NCBI GenBank assembly: GCA_023129265.1
Contig: JAGMCJ010000109.1
Span: forward strand, 1 to 8,627
DNA: 8,627 nt
Direction: 5' to 3'
From: Thermoplasmata archaeon
GTDB lineage: Archaea; Thermoplasmatota; Thermoplasmata; RBG-16-68-12; JAGMCJ01
Position numbers and translations under genes: made by a program. Under the pieces are notes generated by a model that did no database searches, was not told the origin of the DNA, and saw only the letters and a program-made list of their open reading frames with translations. Shown in pieces: positions 1 through 6,416 of this stretch; within the stretch, counting starts at the first letter, position 1; each line of letters starts with the position of its first letter.

Positions 1-1813
1 CGTTTCCCGCCAACAGCAGATCGGAATCCGCCAGAACTCTGAGACGATAGGGGATGTCCGCTCCGCTGAATCCCTCGACACGGACGACCGCAATCTCAGA
101 TTTCAACATCGAGACCGTGTAGTTGGCCACGAATGAAGGAAATCCCACGAAGTTCCAGCCGCTACCGAAAGCGATCGTCGTCGTCGATGGAACGAGACCG
201 GTCGTCACGAGCTCCGAGGGCGATGTGATGTTGATCCAGATCGCCGTGGAGGAGTTCAGCCATCTCAAGTCGCCGTACGCACGGCCCGGGCTGAAGAGAA
301 GCCACGGCCTGTCACCGGAACCGGAAAAGGCCCGAACAATGTCATATCCGACTCCCGCCAAAGCTTCCTCAACGGGCACATCGCCGTCCAGCAGTGGGAT
401 GCTAACCAGGTTTGGTCCCTCGGGGAGAATCCTGGAGAACTTGACGGCTTGCTCCGATCTGGACGTGAAGTTCTCGAAGTCCCTCGCAACGACGAGATAG
501 AAGTGCGTCTTGGCGTCGGCGCCTGCTCCTACGTGGACGTAGCTCGAAGTGCCGTTCGGGACAACGTCAAGAGGCTGATATCCCGCCCCGGAGGCGTCGA
601 AGACCTCGGACGTGAATATCTCGTATGCGTAGACGTCACCGGTTCCTGCACCGTCATCCGATGAGAGGTTCCAGCTTAGGGTGACGTTCACGCTGTCAGT
701 CATGGCGATGTCCACTATCTCCGGCGGGCCCGGTGGCCTCAGATCGTAGATCGGGATCCCCTGGCGGAGACAGAAATACGCCCGATAGGCGGTCACCCAG
801 GATTCGTCCTCGTTGTCTGGGTCACCCGCATTCGTCGGAACGCCCCCATCCCGGTCTCCGTCCCTGGTTATCAGTCGATCCGTGATGTTCTGATAGTGCC
901 CGAGGTATGTCTGGTTCCCTGTCGCGTTGTAGGCCGCCCACCATCCGAGAGCGTACCATGCCTCCCACCCGTTCTGGCTGTTTCCAGCCCCTACTCCCGG
1001 GTTGGTGACCTCCGTCTTCAAGAAGGGAGCGTAGTACTCTATCCAGCTGGCGTTGGGATTCTCAGCCAAGAAGGTGGTGGCTATCCCCCAGAAGGAGGCC
1101 CCGCCCGCAAGCGCCCAACTTTCGGAGTGAAGTAGAGTCGTATTGCTCTCGATTGCTATCCTCGCCTGATTCCCAATGGCGATAGCGCTTTGAACGGCCG
1201 ACGTGTTCCCGAGATTGGTCGCCCATCTGTAGAGCGCCCCAGCACCCCAACCCTGTATGTGGCGCTTCGCGGTATTTGTGAATGGGGTGAAGACCCCCTC
1301 CCACCCATTATTGCCGATTATGTACGAAGCGGACTGGTTGGCATACCACATCATGTCGGACCTGCCGTAGGCCTTCCTATATTCCTGCTCCGCAAGGAGG
1401 GCCCACGCAGAACTGTAGACCTTTCCCGAGTCCCCCTCCGTCCAAGCTGGATTTTCGATGGAGTAGTTCCAGGCCAGAAGAACGTTCGGAAAATACGTGT
1501 TGTCAGCCGTTGCCCTGTAGTACCGGCACCAGACCCATATCGCCTCAAGGGTGTTGTCCGTGTTTTGGTAGTTGTCGTCTTCCGCTTCCTCGATTCCTCC
1601 CTCAACAGCCTGAAGGCTTGCCAGGAAGGAGGCTGTCAAGGAGAAATTCTCGAGGTTCCCGCCGAGGGGGCTTTCTTCGGCTGGATCTGACAGCTGGAGT
1701 TCAGGAGACTTCCGAAGCTGGGATGCGACATGGAGAGACGAGGCAAACACTAGAAGTACCAGAAGAACAGAAGCTGTCTGACGAAGTCTCAACCTCCTCA
1801 CGGATTCACCCAT
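1..1813 (-). CDS. Exported surface protein: predicted alpha/alpha-barrel, Fn3-like domain and archaeal surface modules (C-terminus outside window)
   Basis: Partial gene: the minus-strand frame stays open from ATG at 1813 through 604 codons to the window edge with no stop. Residues 5-32 form a signal peptide (basic start, then VLLVLLVFASS). Residues about 50-350 are rich in Trp/Tyr and look like helical hairpins of an alpha/alpha barrel, as in six-hairpin glycosidases, ending with DGDRDGG and ESWVTAYRAYF. Residues about 362-458 look like a fibronectin type III domain. From about 463 come two modules, GPNLVSIPL...YDIVRAFS and SGWNFVGFPS...VVRVEGFSG...PYRLR, which I recall from surface proteins of Thermoplasmata-type archaea. 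Sixteen N-x-S/T sequons suggest heavy glycosylation outside the cell. Enzymatic activity is not shown; a carbohydrate-active role is only a fold-based guess. A GTG at 1801 is an alternative start. It follows copA by 33 bases on the same strand. Confidence 0.85.
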   Translation of the reverse strand, partial: MGESVRRLRLRQTASVLLVLLVFASSLHVASQLRKSPELQLSDPAEESPLGGNLENFSLTASFLASLQAVEGGIEEAEDDNYQNTDNTLEAIWVWCRYYRATADNTYFPNVLLAWNYSIENPAWTEGDSGKVYSSAWALLAEQEYRKAYGRSDMMWYANQSASYIIGNNGWEGVFTPFTNTAKRHIQGWGAGALYRWATNLGNTSAVQSAIAIGNQARIAIESNTTLLHSESWALAGGASFWGIATTFLAENPNASWIEYYAPFLKTEVTNPGVGAGNSQNGWEAWYALGWWAAYNATGNQTYLGHYQNITDRLITRDGDRDGGVPTNAGDPDNEDESWVTAYRAYFCLRQGIPIYDLRPPGPPEIVDIAMTDSVNVTLSWNLSSDDGAGTGDVYAYEIFTSEVFDASGAGYQPLDVVPNGTSSYVHVGAGADAKTHFYLVVARDFENFTSRSEQAVKFSRILPEGPNLVSIPLLDGDVPVEEALAGVGYDIVRAFSGSGDRPWLLFSPGRAYGDLRWLNSSTAIWINITSPSELVTTGLVPSTTTIAFGSGWNFVGFPSFVANYTVSMLKSEIAVVRVEGFSGADIPYRLRVLADSDLLLAGN

Positions 1814-1828
1814 TCATTTGGCGGGAGA

Positions 1829-1838
1829 TTAATATTTC
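1829..1838 (-). promoter_or_regulatory. Possible TATA element for the surface-protein gene
   Basis: On the minus strand this reads GAAATATTAA, the only AT-rich element in the 33-base gap after copA. Its centre lies about 20 bases from ATG 1813 and about 32 from GTG 1801. Neither spacing is ideal for an archaeal TATA box, which usually sits 26-28 bases before the transcription start. Read-through from copA is an alternative. Confidence 0.35.
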
Positions 1839-1846
1839 GGCTTCGC

Positions 1847-4306
1847 TCATTCGGCGTACTTCTCTGGATCCTCTTGGAATCTCTTCATGCAACCCACCGC
1901 GCAGAAGTAGTAGGTCTTTCCCTCGTACTCGACCTTACCTGCGGCGGTCTCCGGGTCGACATCCATCTTGCAGATGGGATCGATAGCTATGTTTTTCACC
2001 TCCTTGTGCTGTGATTCGGGCGGCTCGTACACCTCGTGCTCGACGGTCACCCGCTTGGCCTCTGGAACATATCTCTTCAGTAATCGCGAGTTCGTGACGA
2101 CGGAAACGGAGCTGAAAGCCATTGCTGCGGCCGCGAAGATGGGAGCGAGAAGGATACCGAAGCTCGGATACAGGATTCCGGCGGCGATTGGAATGCCCGC
2201 GGCGTTGTAGGCGAATGCCCAGAAGAGGTTCTGCTTTATCTTGGACATCGTCTTCGAGCTGAGTTCGAAAGAGGCCACGACGTCCAACGGATCGTCCCGC
2301 ACAAGGACTATGTCGCCCGATTCGAGGGCCACATCGGTCCCGCCGCCGATTGCGATGCCCACGTCCGCCTGAACAAGCGCGGGGGCGTCGTTGATTCCGT
2401 CTCCCACCATGCCCACCTTTTTCCCTTCCCGCTGGAGTCTGGCTATCTCGGACGCCTTGTCCTGCGGGAGAACCTCGTACAGGACTCTATCGATTCCGAG
2501 CGTGTGCCCGACGGCCTTGGCGGTCCGCTCGTTGTCTCCAGTGATCATGATGACCTCGATTCCCTTCTTCTTCAGCGCCCTGACGGCTTTGGCGGAGTTT
2601 TCCTTCAGGGTGTCAGCAACAGATATGGCGCCAGCAACCTGTCCGTTTCTCGCCACGACGACCACCGTCTTGCCTTCACCCTCCATCCTCTGGAGCTCGT
2701 GCTCGACATCCGCGGTCGCGATGCCGTTGGTCTCCATGAGCCTCCTGTTTCCCAGTAGGATCTGCTCGTCTCGGGTGCCCGCCTTGACGCCCATCCCTGG
2801 CAGCGCCTCGAAGGTTTCAGGATGCTCGAACGAAACCGTCATGTCCTTCGCTTTCTTGAGTATGGATTCCGCCAGCGGATGCTCGGAACCCGCCTCAGCA
2901 ATCGCTGCGAGCCTGAGGACCTCTGCCTCGTTCGAGTGAGGTAAGGACATGATATCGGTGACCTCCGGCTCCCCCATCGTCAGGGTTCCAGTCTTGTCGA
3001 AGACTACGGTGTCGAGCTTTCCGGCGGTCTCGAGAGCCTCGCCCCCTTTTATGAGTATTCCGTACTTCGCGCCGAGCCCAGTGCCGACCATTATCGCGGT
3101 GGGCGTCGCAAGGCCAAGCGCGCAGGGACAGGCGATGACCATGACCGAGATGAAGATCAGGAGGGAGAATGTGAACGCCGTCAGGCCCGCTCGAGGCGGC
3201 CAGATGTTCGCTCCGAGGAGGAGCCAGAAGAGAAGCGAGAAAACCGCGATCAGTATGACCGCCGGTACGAAATAGGAGGCGACCCTGTCCGCGATCCGCT
3301 GAATCGGTGCTTTCTTCTCCTGCGCCTCCTGGACCATCCTGACTATCTGGGCGAGCATCGTCTCTTCGCCCACCTTCCTCGCTTCCATCTTGAACGTTCC
3401 AGTCTTGTTTATCGTTGCACCAACAACGGCATCGCCAGCGGACTTCTCCACCGGAATGCTCTCCCCTGTGACCATGGATTCGTCAACGGATGAGCTTCCC
3501 TCCGTAACGATCCCGTCCACCGGGATCTTCTCCCCTGGCCTCACCCTGATGATGTCACCGACGACGACTTCCTCAACTGGAGTTTCCCGCTCAACTCCGT
3601 CCCTGATGACGATGGCGGTCTTCGCCTGCAGCTCCATCAGTGTCCTTATCGCCTGGGATGTTCCGCTCTTCGCCTTTGCCTCAAGGTAGTTGCCAAGGAG
3701 TATCAGACCGATTATCATCGCGGCGGTGTCGTAGTAGACAGCGTGCGTTCCAAACAGCGAGGGAAAAAAAGTGACGACGACGCTGTAGAAGTAGGCGGAG
3801 CTCGTTCCGACAGAGATGAGGGTGTCCATGTTCGCTGTTCGGTTCTTGATCGCCTTCACCGTTCCCCTGTAGAACTTCAAGCCAGGGTAGAACTGCACGG
3901 AGGTTGCCATCAAGAAGAAGATGAAGTTGCGTACGAACAGGCTCGTGGCATCTTCCGGGAACGAGAGGAACTCCCATGCCAAGCCGACCGCGAGCATGGG
4001 AAAGCCGACGGCGAGCGCGAAGATCGTGATTCTCTTCTTGTACTCCATGTCCTTTCGATAGAACTCCTCAGCCTCCTCTCGACCGGCCTCGATGCCAACG
4101 TACTGGTAGCCAGCGTCCTCGATCGCCTTGCCTATGGTTTCGATGCTGGTTACCTTGGGGTCGTAGATGACCGTGGCCCGCTCGAGCGCGAGGTTGACGA
4201 TTCCGCTCTTGGTCCCCTCAACCTTGGAAAGGGCGGTCTCGATCGTGTTGGCACACGTCGCACAGGTCATGCCGCCAACTCTGATTGTCCTCTTCTCAAG
4301 CGCCAT
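1847..4306 (-). CDS. copA: Cu(I)-exporting P1B-type ATPase with N-terminal HMA and C-terminal YHS domain
   Basis: Complete 819-residue membrane pump that should drive Cu(I) out of the cytoplasm with ATP. Domains in order: one HMA domain (residues 1-75) with GMTCATC, C15 and C18 as metal ligands; four hydrophobic segments (about 90-210); the actuator with TGES (280-283); the transmembrane CPC site (C393, P394, C395); the phosphorylation site DKTGT (D437); the P1B nucleotide-domain marker HP (H476-P477); the hinge GDGIND (635-640). Y700-N701 and M729...S733 match the helix 7 and 8 residues that define Cu(I) selectivity in the CopA (P1B-1) group. Residues 774-819 form a YHS domain with DPICKM and FCAVGC (C779, C802, C806), probably another metal-binding module. 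ATG 4306 puts the start directly before the HMA strand and 28 bases from a TATA-like box, so the transcript may be leaderless. Confidence 0.96.
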   Translation of the reverse strand: MALEKRTIRVGGMTCATCANTIETALSKVEGTKSGIVNLALERATVIYDPKVTSIETIGKAIEDAGYQYVGIEAGREEAEEFYRKDMEYKKRITIFALAVGFPMLAVGLAWEFLSFPEDATSLFVRNFIFFLMATSVQFYPGLKFYRGTVKAIKNRTANMDTLISVGTSSAYFYSVVVTFFPSLFGTHAVYYDTAAMIIGLILLGNYLEAKAKSGTSQAIRTLMELQAKTAIVIRDGVERETPVEEVVVGDIIRVRPGEKIPVDGIVTEGSSSVDESMVTGESIPVEKSAGDAVVGATINKTGTFKMEARKVGEETMLAQIVRMVQEAQEKKAPIQRIADRVASYFVPAVILIAVFSLLFWLLLGANIWPPRAGLTAFTFSLLIFISVMVIACPCALGLATPTAIMVGTGLGAKYGILIKGGEALETAGKLDTVVFDKTGTLTMGEPEVTDIMSLPHSNEAEVLRLAAIAEAGSEHPLAESILKKAKDMTVSFEHPETFEALPGMGVKAGTRDEQILLGNRRLMETNGIATADVEHELQRMEGEGKTVVVVARNGQVAGAISVADTLKENSAKAVRALKKKGIEVIMITGDNERTAKAVGHTLGIDRVLYEVLPQDKASEIARLQREGKKVGMVGDGINDAPALVQADVGIAIGGGTDVALESGDIVLVRDDPLDVVASFELSSKTMSKIKQNLFWAFAYNAAGIPIAAGILYPSFGILLAPIFAAAAMAFSSVSVVTNSRLLKRYVPEAKRVTVEHEVYEPPESQHKEVKNIAIDPICKMDVDPETAAGKVEYEGKTYYFCAVGCMKRFQEDPEKYAE

Positions 4307-4330
4307 CCATTGAAGATTAGACCATCCGCA

Positions 4331-4341
4331 CTAAAAAGGTT
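4331..4341 (-). promoter_or_regulatory. TATA/BRE-like promoter of copA
   Basis: The minus strand reads AACCTTTTTAG. The T-rich core centres near 4334, about 28 bases upstream of ATG 4306, and no Shine-Dalgarno site lies in between. This spacing suits a leaderless archaeal transcript starting at or beside the ATG. Confidence 0.5.
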
Positions 4342-4349
4342 GACTAGTG

Positions 4350-4384
4350 ACAGATGTAAGGCTGTTCCTAGGAAACATATCTGT
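4350..4384. promoter_or_regulatory. Nested dyad between tRNA-Val and copA, candidate operator or hairpin
   Basis: A perfect 10-base palindrome, TTCCTAGGAA (4365-4374), lies between outer arms ACAGATGT (4350-4357) and ACATATCTGT (4375-4384), which pair with a two-base bulge. It sits just upstream of the copA promoter and downstream of the tRNA-Val 3' end. It could be a regulator site for copA or a processing or termination hairpin for the tRNA transcript; no T-run follows it. Confidence 0.35.
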
Positions 4385-4398
4385 GTCGGAGTGGGAAG

Positions 4399-4471
4399 TG
4401 GGCTCAGGGAGATTCGAACTCCCGACCTTCACCATGTCAAGGTGACGTCATAACCGCTAGACTATGAGCCC
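4399..4471 (-). tRNA. tRNA-Val (GAC)
   Basis: The minus strand folds into a full cloverleaf. The acceptor arms are GGGCTCA and TGAGCCC. The D arm has GTC/GAC closing a loop with AGCGGTTA. The anticodon stem TCACC/GGTGA closes loop TTGACAT (anticodon GAC, reading valine GUC). A five-base variable loop AGGTC follows, and the T arm is GGGAG TTCGAAT CTCCC. The discriminator base is A (4399), as expected for valine. The 3' CCA is not encoded, and no intron is visible. Confidence 0.97.
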
Positions 4472-4496
4472 GCACTGCACGAATATGCTTGGAGTT

Positions 4497-4507
4497 TCAT
4501 AAGGTTT
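4497..4507 (-). promoter_or_regulatory. TATA-like promoter of tRNA-Val
   Basis: The minus strand reads AAACCTTATGA, with its TATA-like core centred near 4500, about 29 bases from the mature tRNA 5' end at 4471. This spacing suits an archaeal promoter with a very short 5' leader. Confidence 0.5.
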
Positions 4508-4590
4508 GTGCTTCACATAGACTGCACCATTCTCTCCACGCTTCTCGGGCAGGCCTGACCTCCTCAGACTTCCTCTTCTTGCCTCCCCCA

Positions 4591-4777
4591 AGAGACTAGG
4601 GGAAGCTAGGGCGACCTAGGAGGGTCTCACAAGGATCCGGCAAGGATGTCTATGGTATGTATATGGTAGGTCCCTAGGATGTCACGGGAAACCTAGGGCG
4701 GACCTTAGGGAAAGCTAGGCGGGACCTTAGGAGAACCTTAGGACGAGCTAGGGAAAACCTAGGGCGGACCTTAGGAT
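4591..4777 (+). repeat. Degenerate array of CTAGG/CTTAGG units with about 11-base period
   Basis: Twelve CTAGG or CTTAGG units end at 4600, 4610, 4620, 4678, 4697, 4709, 4719, 4731, 4742, 4752, 4763 and 4775. Adjacent spacings are 10-12 bases. The gap between 4620 and 4678 is filled by degenerate AAGG and TATGG units ending near 4634, 4645, 4655 and 4666, roughly in phase. A 21-base exact direct repeat occurs at 4689-4709 and 4755-4775, 66 bases apart (six periods). Common unit forms are ACCTAGGGCGG, ACCTTAGG and AGCTAGGGA. Several units contain the palindrome CCTAGG. There is no long open frame of its own and no CRISPR-like spacer structure. Its function is unknown; the period is close to one DNA helical turn. 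Confidence 0.85.
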
Positions 4778-5010
4778 TTTCCTATGACTTGTCAGTGACA
4801 TTTCCACAGAAAGGCTTAGGAAGCTCTCGCAAACCTCGCGGTCCCGATGCATGGCACTTTTCAGAACGCGCTCCCACACTGAAGATTCCCGGGCTTTTTG
4901 GCGGGCGCCTTCTTTGGCGGCCTCGTATTCCGCGACCAGCAGAACCGCCCCGGTTCGTGAAGCGGAGACCAACAGAGCACGGAAGGACTGCCATCTCCCT
5001 GCTTTCACCG

Positions 5011-5023
5011 CAAAGGATTTAGA
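5011..5023 (+). promoter_or_regulatory. Promoter candidate of the aminotransferase gene
   Basis: CAAAGGATTTAGA contains an A/G-rich BRE-like part followed by TTTAGA (5018-5023). A start site about 26 bases downstream would fall near 5047 and leave a leader of about 18 bases carrying the ribosome binding site at 5054-5059. Confidence 0.4.
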
Positions 5024-5036
5024 TTCGAAGCGAATC
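5022..5036. promoter_or_regulatory. Inverted repeat GATTCG-AAG-CGAATC, candidate operator
   Basis: Perfect six-base arms (5022-5027 and 5031-5036) flank AAG, right after the TATA-like element and before the predicted transcription start. A repressor bound here would block the aminotransferase promoter. This is inferred from position only. Confidence 0.35.
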
Positions 5037-5053
5037 CCCATGGTTGCCAGAGC

Positions 5054-5059
5054 AGGTGA
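5054..5059 (+). promoter_or_regulatory. Ribosome binding site that fixes the aminotransferase start
   Basis: AGGTGA, complementary to the archaeal 16S 3' end, lies five bases before ATG 5065. It favours this ATG over the in-frame TTG at 5044 and the GTG at 5056, which overlaps the site itself. Confidence 0.7.
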
Positions 5060-5064
5060 GCAGA

Positions 5065-6153
5065 ATGGAACCATTCCTCTACGCACATCAGAACAGGGGC
5101 AAGATCATCTGGATGAGTCAGAACACGAACATGCTTCCCACGACCCCCGCCATAGCAGAAGCTGTTCTTGCGGCAGTCCAGCAGAGGGAGTACAACCTCT
5201 ATCCCTACAAGGGAGGCGTTTTCGGTCTCCCAGAGGCACTGAAGGAAGACCTAGTGGCACCGGACTACGACGTGCTCCTCACGAATGGCGGAATCGAGGC
5301 GCTGTACATATTGACAAGGGCGCTCCTCGAGCGTGGGGACGAGGTCGTCGCCTCGGACCCGAGCTTCCTGCCCATACATCACCAGGTCTCTCTGTCCAAC
5401 GCGAAGACCATAGAAATGCCGATCTACTCCAAGCCATGGAAGATGACGCCCGACCGCGTCAACGAAGCTATCACGAAGAAGACGAAGATGATCCTTCTCA
5501 TTGACCCGCTCAATCCTCTGGGAAGCGGGTACAGCAAGGACGAGGTCAGGGCGATCTCGGAGATTGCCATGGACAACGATCTGTATCTACTGGACGACAT
5601 CACGTACAGGGATTTCGCGGACGAGCATCATGTAACATCGGAGTTCTATCCGGAGAAGTCGATCCTCGTGTACAGTTTCTCGAAGAACTGCGGGCTGGCG
5701 GGGATGAGGATTGGAGGTCTCCTCGCGGAGCCTAAGCTCATGGAGTCGTTCCTCAAGTACAACACTAACGTGCTCTCCGTCAACGTGCTCGCGCAGAGGG
5801 CCGCGCTGGCGGCCCTGCAAACGAAAAGGGAATGGATCTCAACCGTTGTGGGGACTTGCAGAAGGAATCAGGCGACGATCAAGGAGGCCGTCGAGAGATG
5901 CCCTGGAGCGTTCCTTCCGGTATACCCGTCCTACACGAACATGTTCATAATCGACGTGGGCAACACTGGAGCGGAGCCCGAGAGAATCCAAGAGAAGCTC
6001 CTGCTCGAGCATAGCATTTTCTTGAGAGCCGGCAACTACGTGAGCAAGCGGTTCGGCGGGAGGTTCGTGCGCGCCTCGTTCTCCATTCCGGAGGAGCAGT
6101 GCCAGAAGTTCGCGAAGGCATTCCCGCAGGTGATGGCAGAGCTTTCCGGCTAG
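5065..6153 (+). CDS. PLP-dependent aminotransferase, class I/II (fold type I)
   Basis: Complete 362-residue cytoplasmic enzyme expected to transfer an amino group between an amino acid and a 2-oxo acid. Family landmarks, numbered from ATG 5065, appear in order. YPYKGGVFGLPEAL (about 46-59) matches the early substrate/glycine-rich region. TNGGIEALY (about 73-81) is the cofactor phosphate loop. DPLNPLG contains N150, the pyridine-ring contact. DDITY contains D178 and Y181. YSFSKNCGLAGMRIG contains K207, the Schiff-base lysine. FVRASFS contains R336, the carboxylate-binding arginine. It is a little shorter than typical aspartate aminotransferases (about 390-400), and the usual NPNNPTG motif reads DPLNPLG. 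The substrate cannot be named from sequence alone; histidinol-phosphate-like or aromatic/aspartate-like activity are options. It is transcribed alone and converges on the zinc-finger gene with a 35-base gap. Confidence 0.92.
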   Translation: MEPFLYAHQNRGKIIWMSQNTNMLPTTPAIAEAVLAAVQQREYNLYPYKGGVFGLPEALKEDLVAPDYDVLLTNGGIEALYILTRALLERGDEVVASDPSFLPIHHQVSLSNAKTIEMPIYSKPWKMTPDRVNEAITKKTKMILLIDPLNPLGSGYSKDEVRAISEIAMDNDLYLLDDITYRDFADEHHVTSEFYPEKSILVYSFSKNCGLAGMRIGGLLAEPKLMESFLKYNTNVLSVNVLAQRAALAALQTKREWISTVVGTCRRNQATIKEAVERCPGAFLPVYPSYTNMFIIDVGNTGAEPERIQEKLLLEHSIFLRAGNYVSKRFGGRFVRASFSIPEEQCQKFAKAFPQVMAELSG

Positions 6154-6188
6154 GCCACTTGAACCGCGAAGAAACTGAGAGATTCGCC

Positions 6189-6401
6189 TCACTCGGCCTG
6201 TTCCTTGACCTTGGGTTGACACTCTGTGCAGACGCGTAACACGTCGATGTAGTCCTTGTAGAGCCCCGCCTTCTTCGAGCCCACGTAGTGTGTGCAGTCG
6301 AAGCAGATGGTCTTCCCGCACCACTGGCACTTCCTGAGCTTCTTCTCGTACTCGCTCATCTCGAATTCCTTGCCACAAACCTCGCACACAGCTTTCTCCA
6401 T
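6189..6401 (-). CDS. Small eight-cysteine zinc-finger protein with FYVE-like pattern
   Basis: 70 residues, four CxxC pairs: C6/C9, C25/C28, C33/C36 and C58/C61. The spacing is CX2C-X15-CX2C-X4-CX2C-X21-CX2C, which suits a two-zinc cross-brace. The details resemble eukaryotic FYVE domains: CGKxF after the first pair, a basic residue pair then CxxCG in LRKCQWCGKTICFDCT (compare R+HHCxxCG...CxxCS), and an RVCTEC ending (compare the FYVE RVC motif). The paired histidines and the N-terminal WxxD box used for PI3P binding are missing, so lipid binding is not implied. It is second in an operon, 13 bases after the CBS gene, and is probably a cytoplasmic partner of that protein. A RING-like or generic double zinc ribbon is the alternative. 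ATG 6401 is the only sensible start. Confidence 0.88.
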   Translation of the reverse strand: MEKAVCEVCGKEFEMSEYEKKLRKCQWCGKTICFDCTHYVGSKKAGLYKDYIDVLRVCTECQPKVKEQAE

Positions 6402-6411
6402 GGTCTCGTTG

Positions 6412-6416
6412 CTCCT
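6412..6416 (-). promoter_or_regulatory. Ribosome binding site of the zinc-finger gene, overlapping the CBS stop codon
   Basis: The minus strand reads AGGAG, ten bases before ATG 6401, and shares bases with the TAG stop of the CBS gene (6415-6417). This arrangement points to co-transcription and possible translational coupling. Confidence 0.55.

Larger units (their letters stand above)
4472..5064. other. Gene-poor interval between tRNA-Val and the aminotransferase gene
   Basis: About 590 bases without a confident gene. From the left it holds the tRNA promoter, a pyrimidine-rich stretch (about 4550-4590), the phased CTAGG/CTTAGG array (about 4591-4777), about 230 bases of ordinary composition, and the aminotransferase promoter. 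The 230-base part is open on several frames. The best candidate is a minus frame (ATG 5041 to stop 4748, 97 codons) with a helical charged stretch EYEAAKEGARQKARE. That frame runs through the aminotransferase promoter and ends inside the array, has no recognisable family, and is not annotated as a gene here. Confidence 0.6.

Noticed and set aside
123..1690. Several short frames on both strands at the window start
   Set aside because: All are explained by the single 604-codon minus-strand frame, which is open to the window edge and has a signal peptide and coherent domains.
3743..4453. Plus-strand frame of 236 codons opposite copA
   Set aside because: It is antisense to the HMA and membrane regions of copA and runs into the tRNA gene; its composition is that of a shadow frame.
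4591..4777. CRISPR array or telomere-like repeat
   Set aside because: Units are only about 11 bases with no unique spacers, no leader and no cas genes; CTAGGG resembles telomere repeats only superficially and lies inside a gene-bearing locus.
4472..5064. Replication origin or integration site beside the tRNA
   Set aside because: I see no origin-recognition box motif or orc1/cdc6 gene, no integrase, and no duplicated tRNA 3' end.
4851..5504. Plus-strand frame of 217 codons across the spacer and aminotransferase start
   Set aside because: Its second half overlaps well-conserved aminotransferase sequence in another frame, and the first half has no recognisable features.
5839..6387. Minus-strand frame of 182 codons overlapping the aminotransferase and zinc-finger genes
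   Set aside because: It overlaps two better-supported genes, is Arg/Leu-rich and has no motif.
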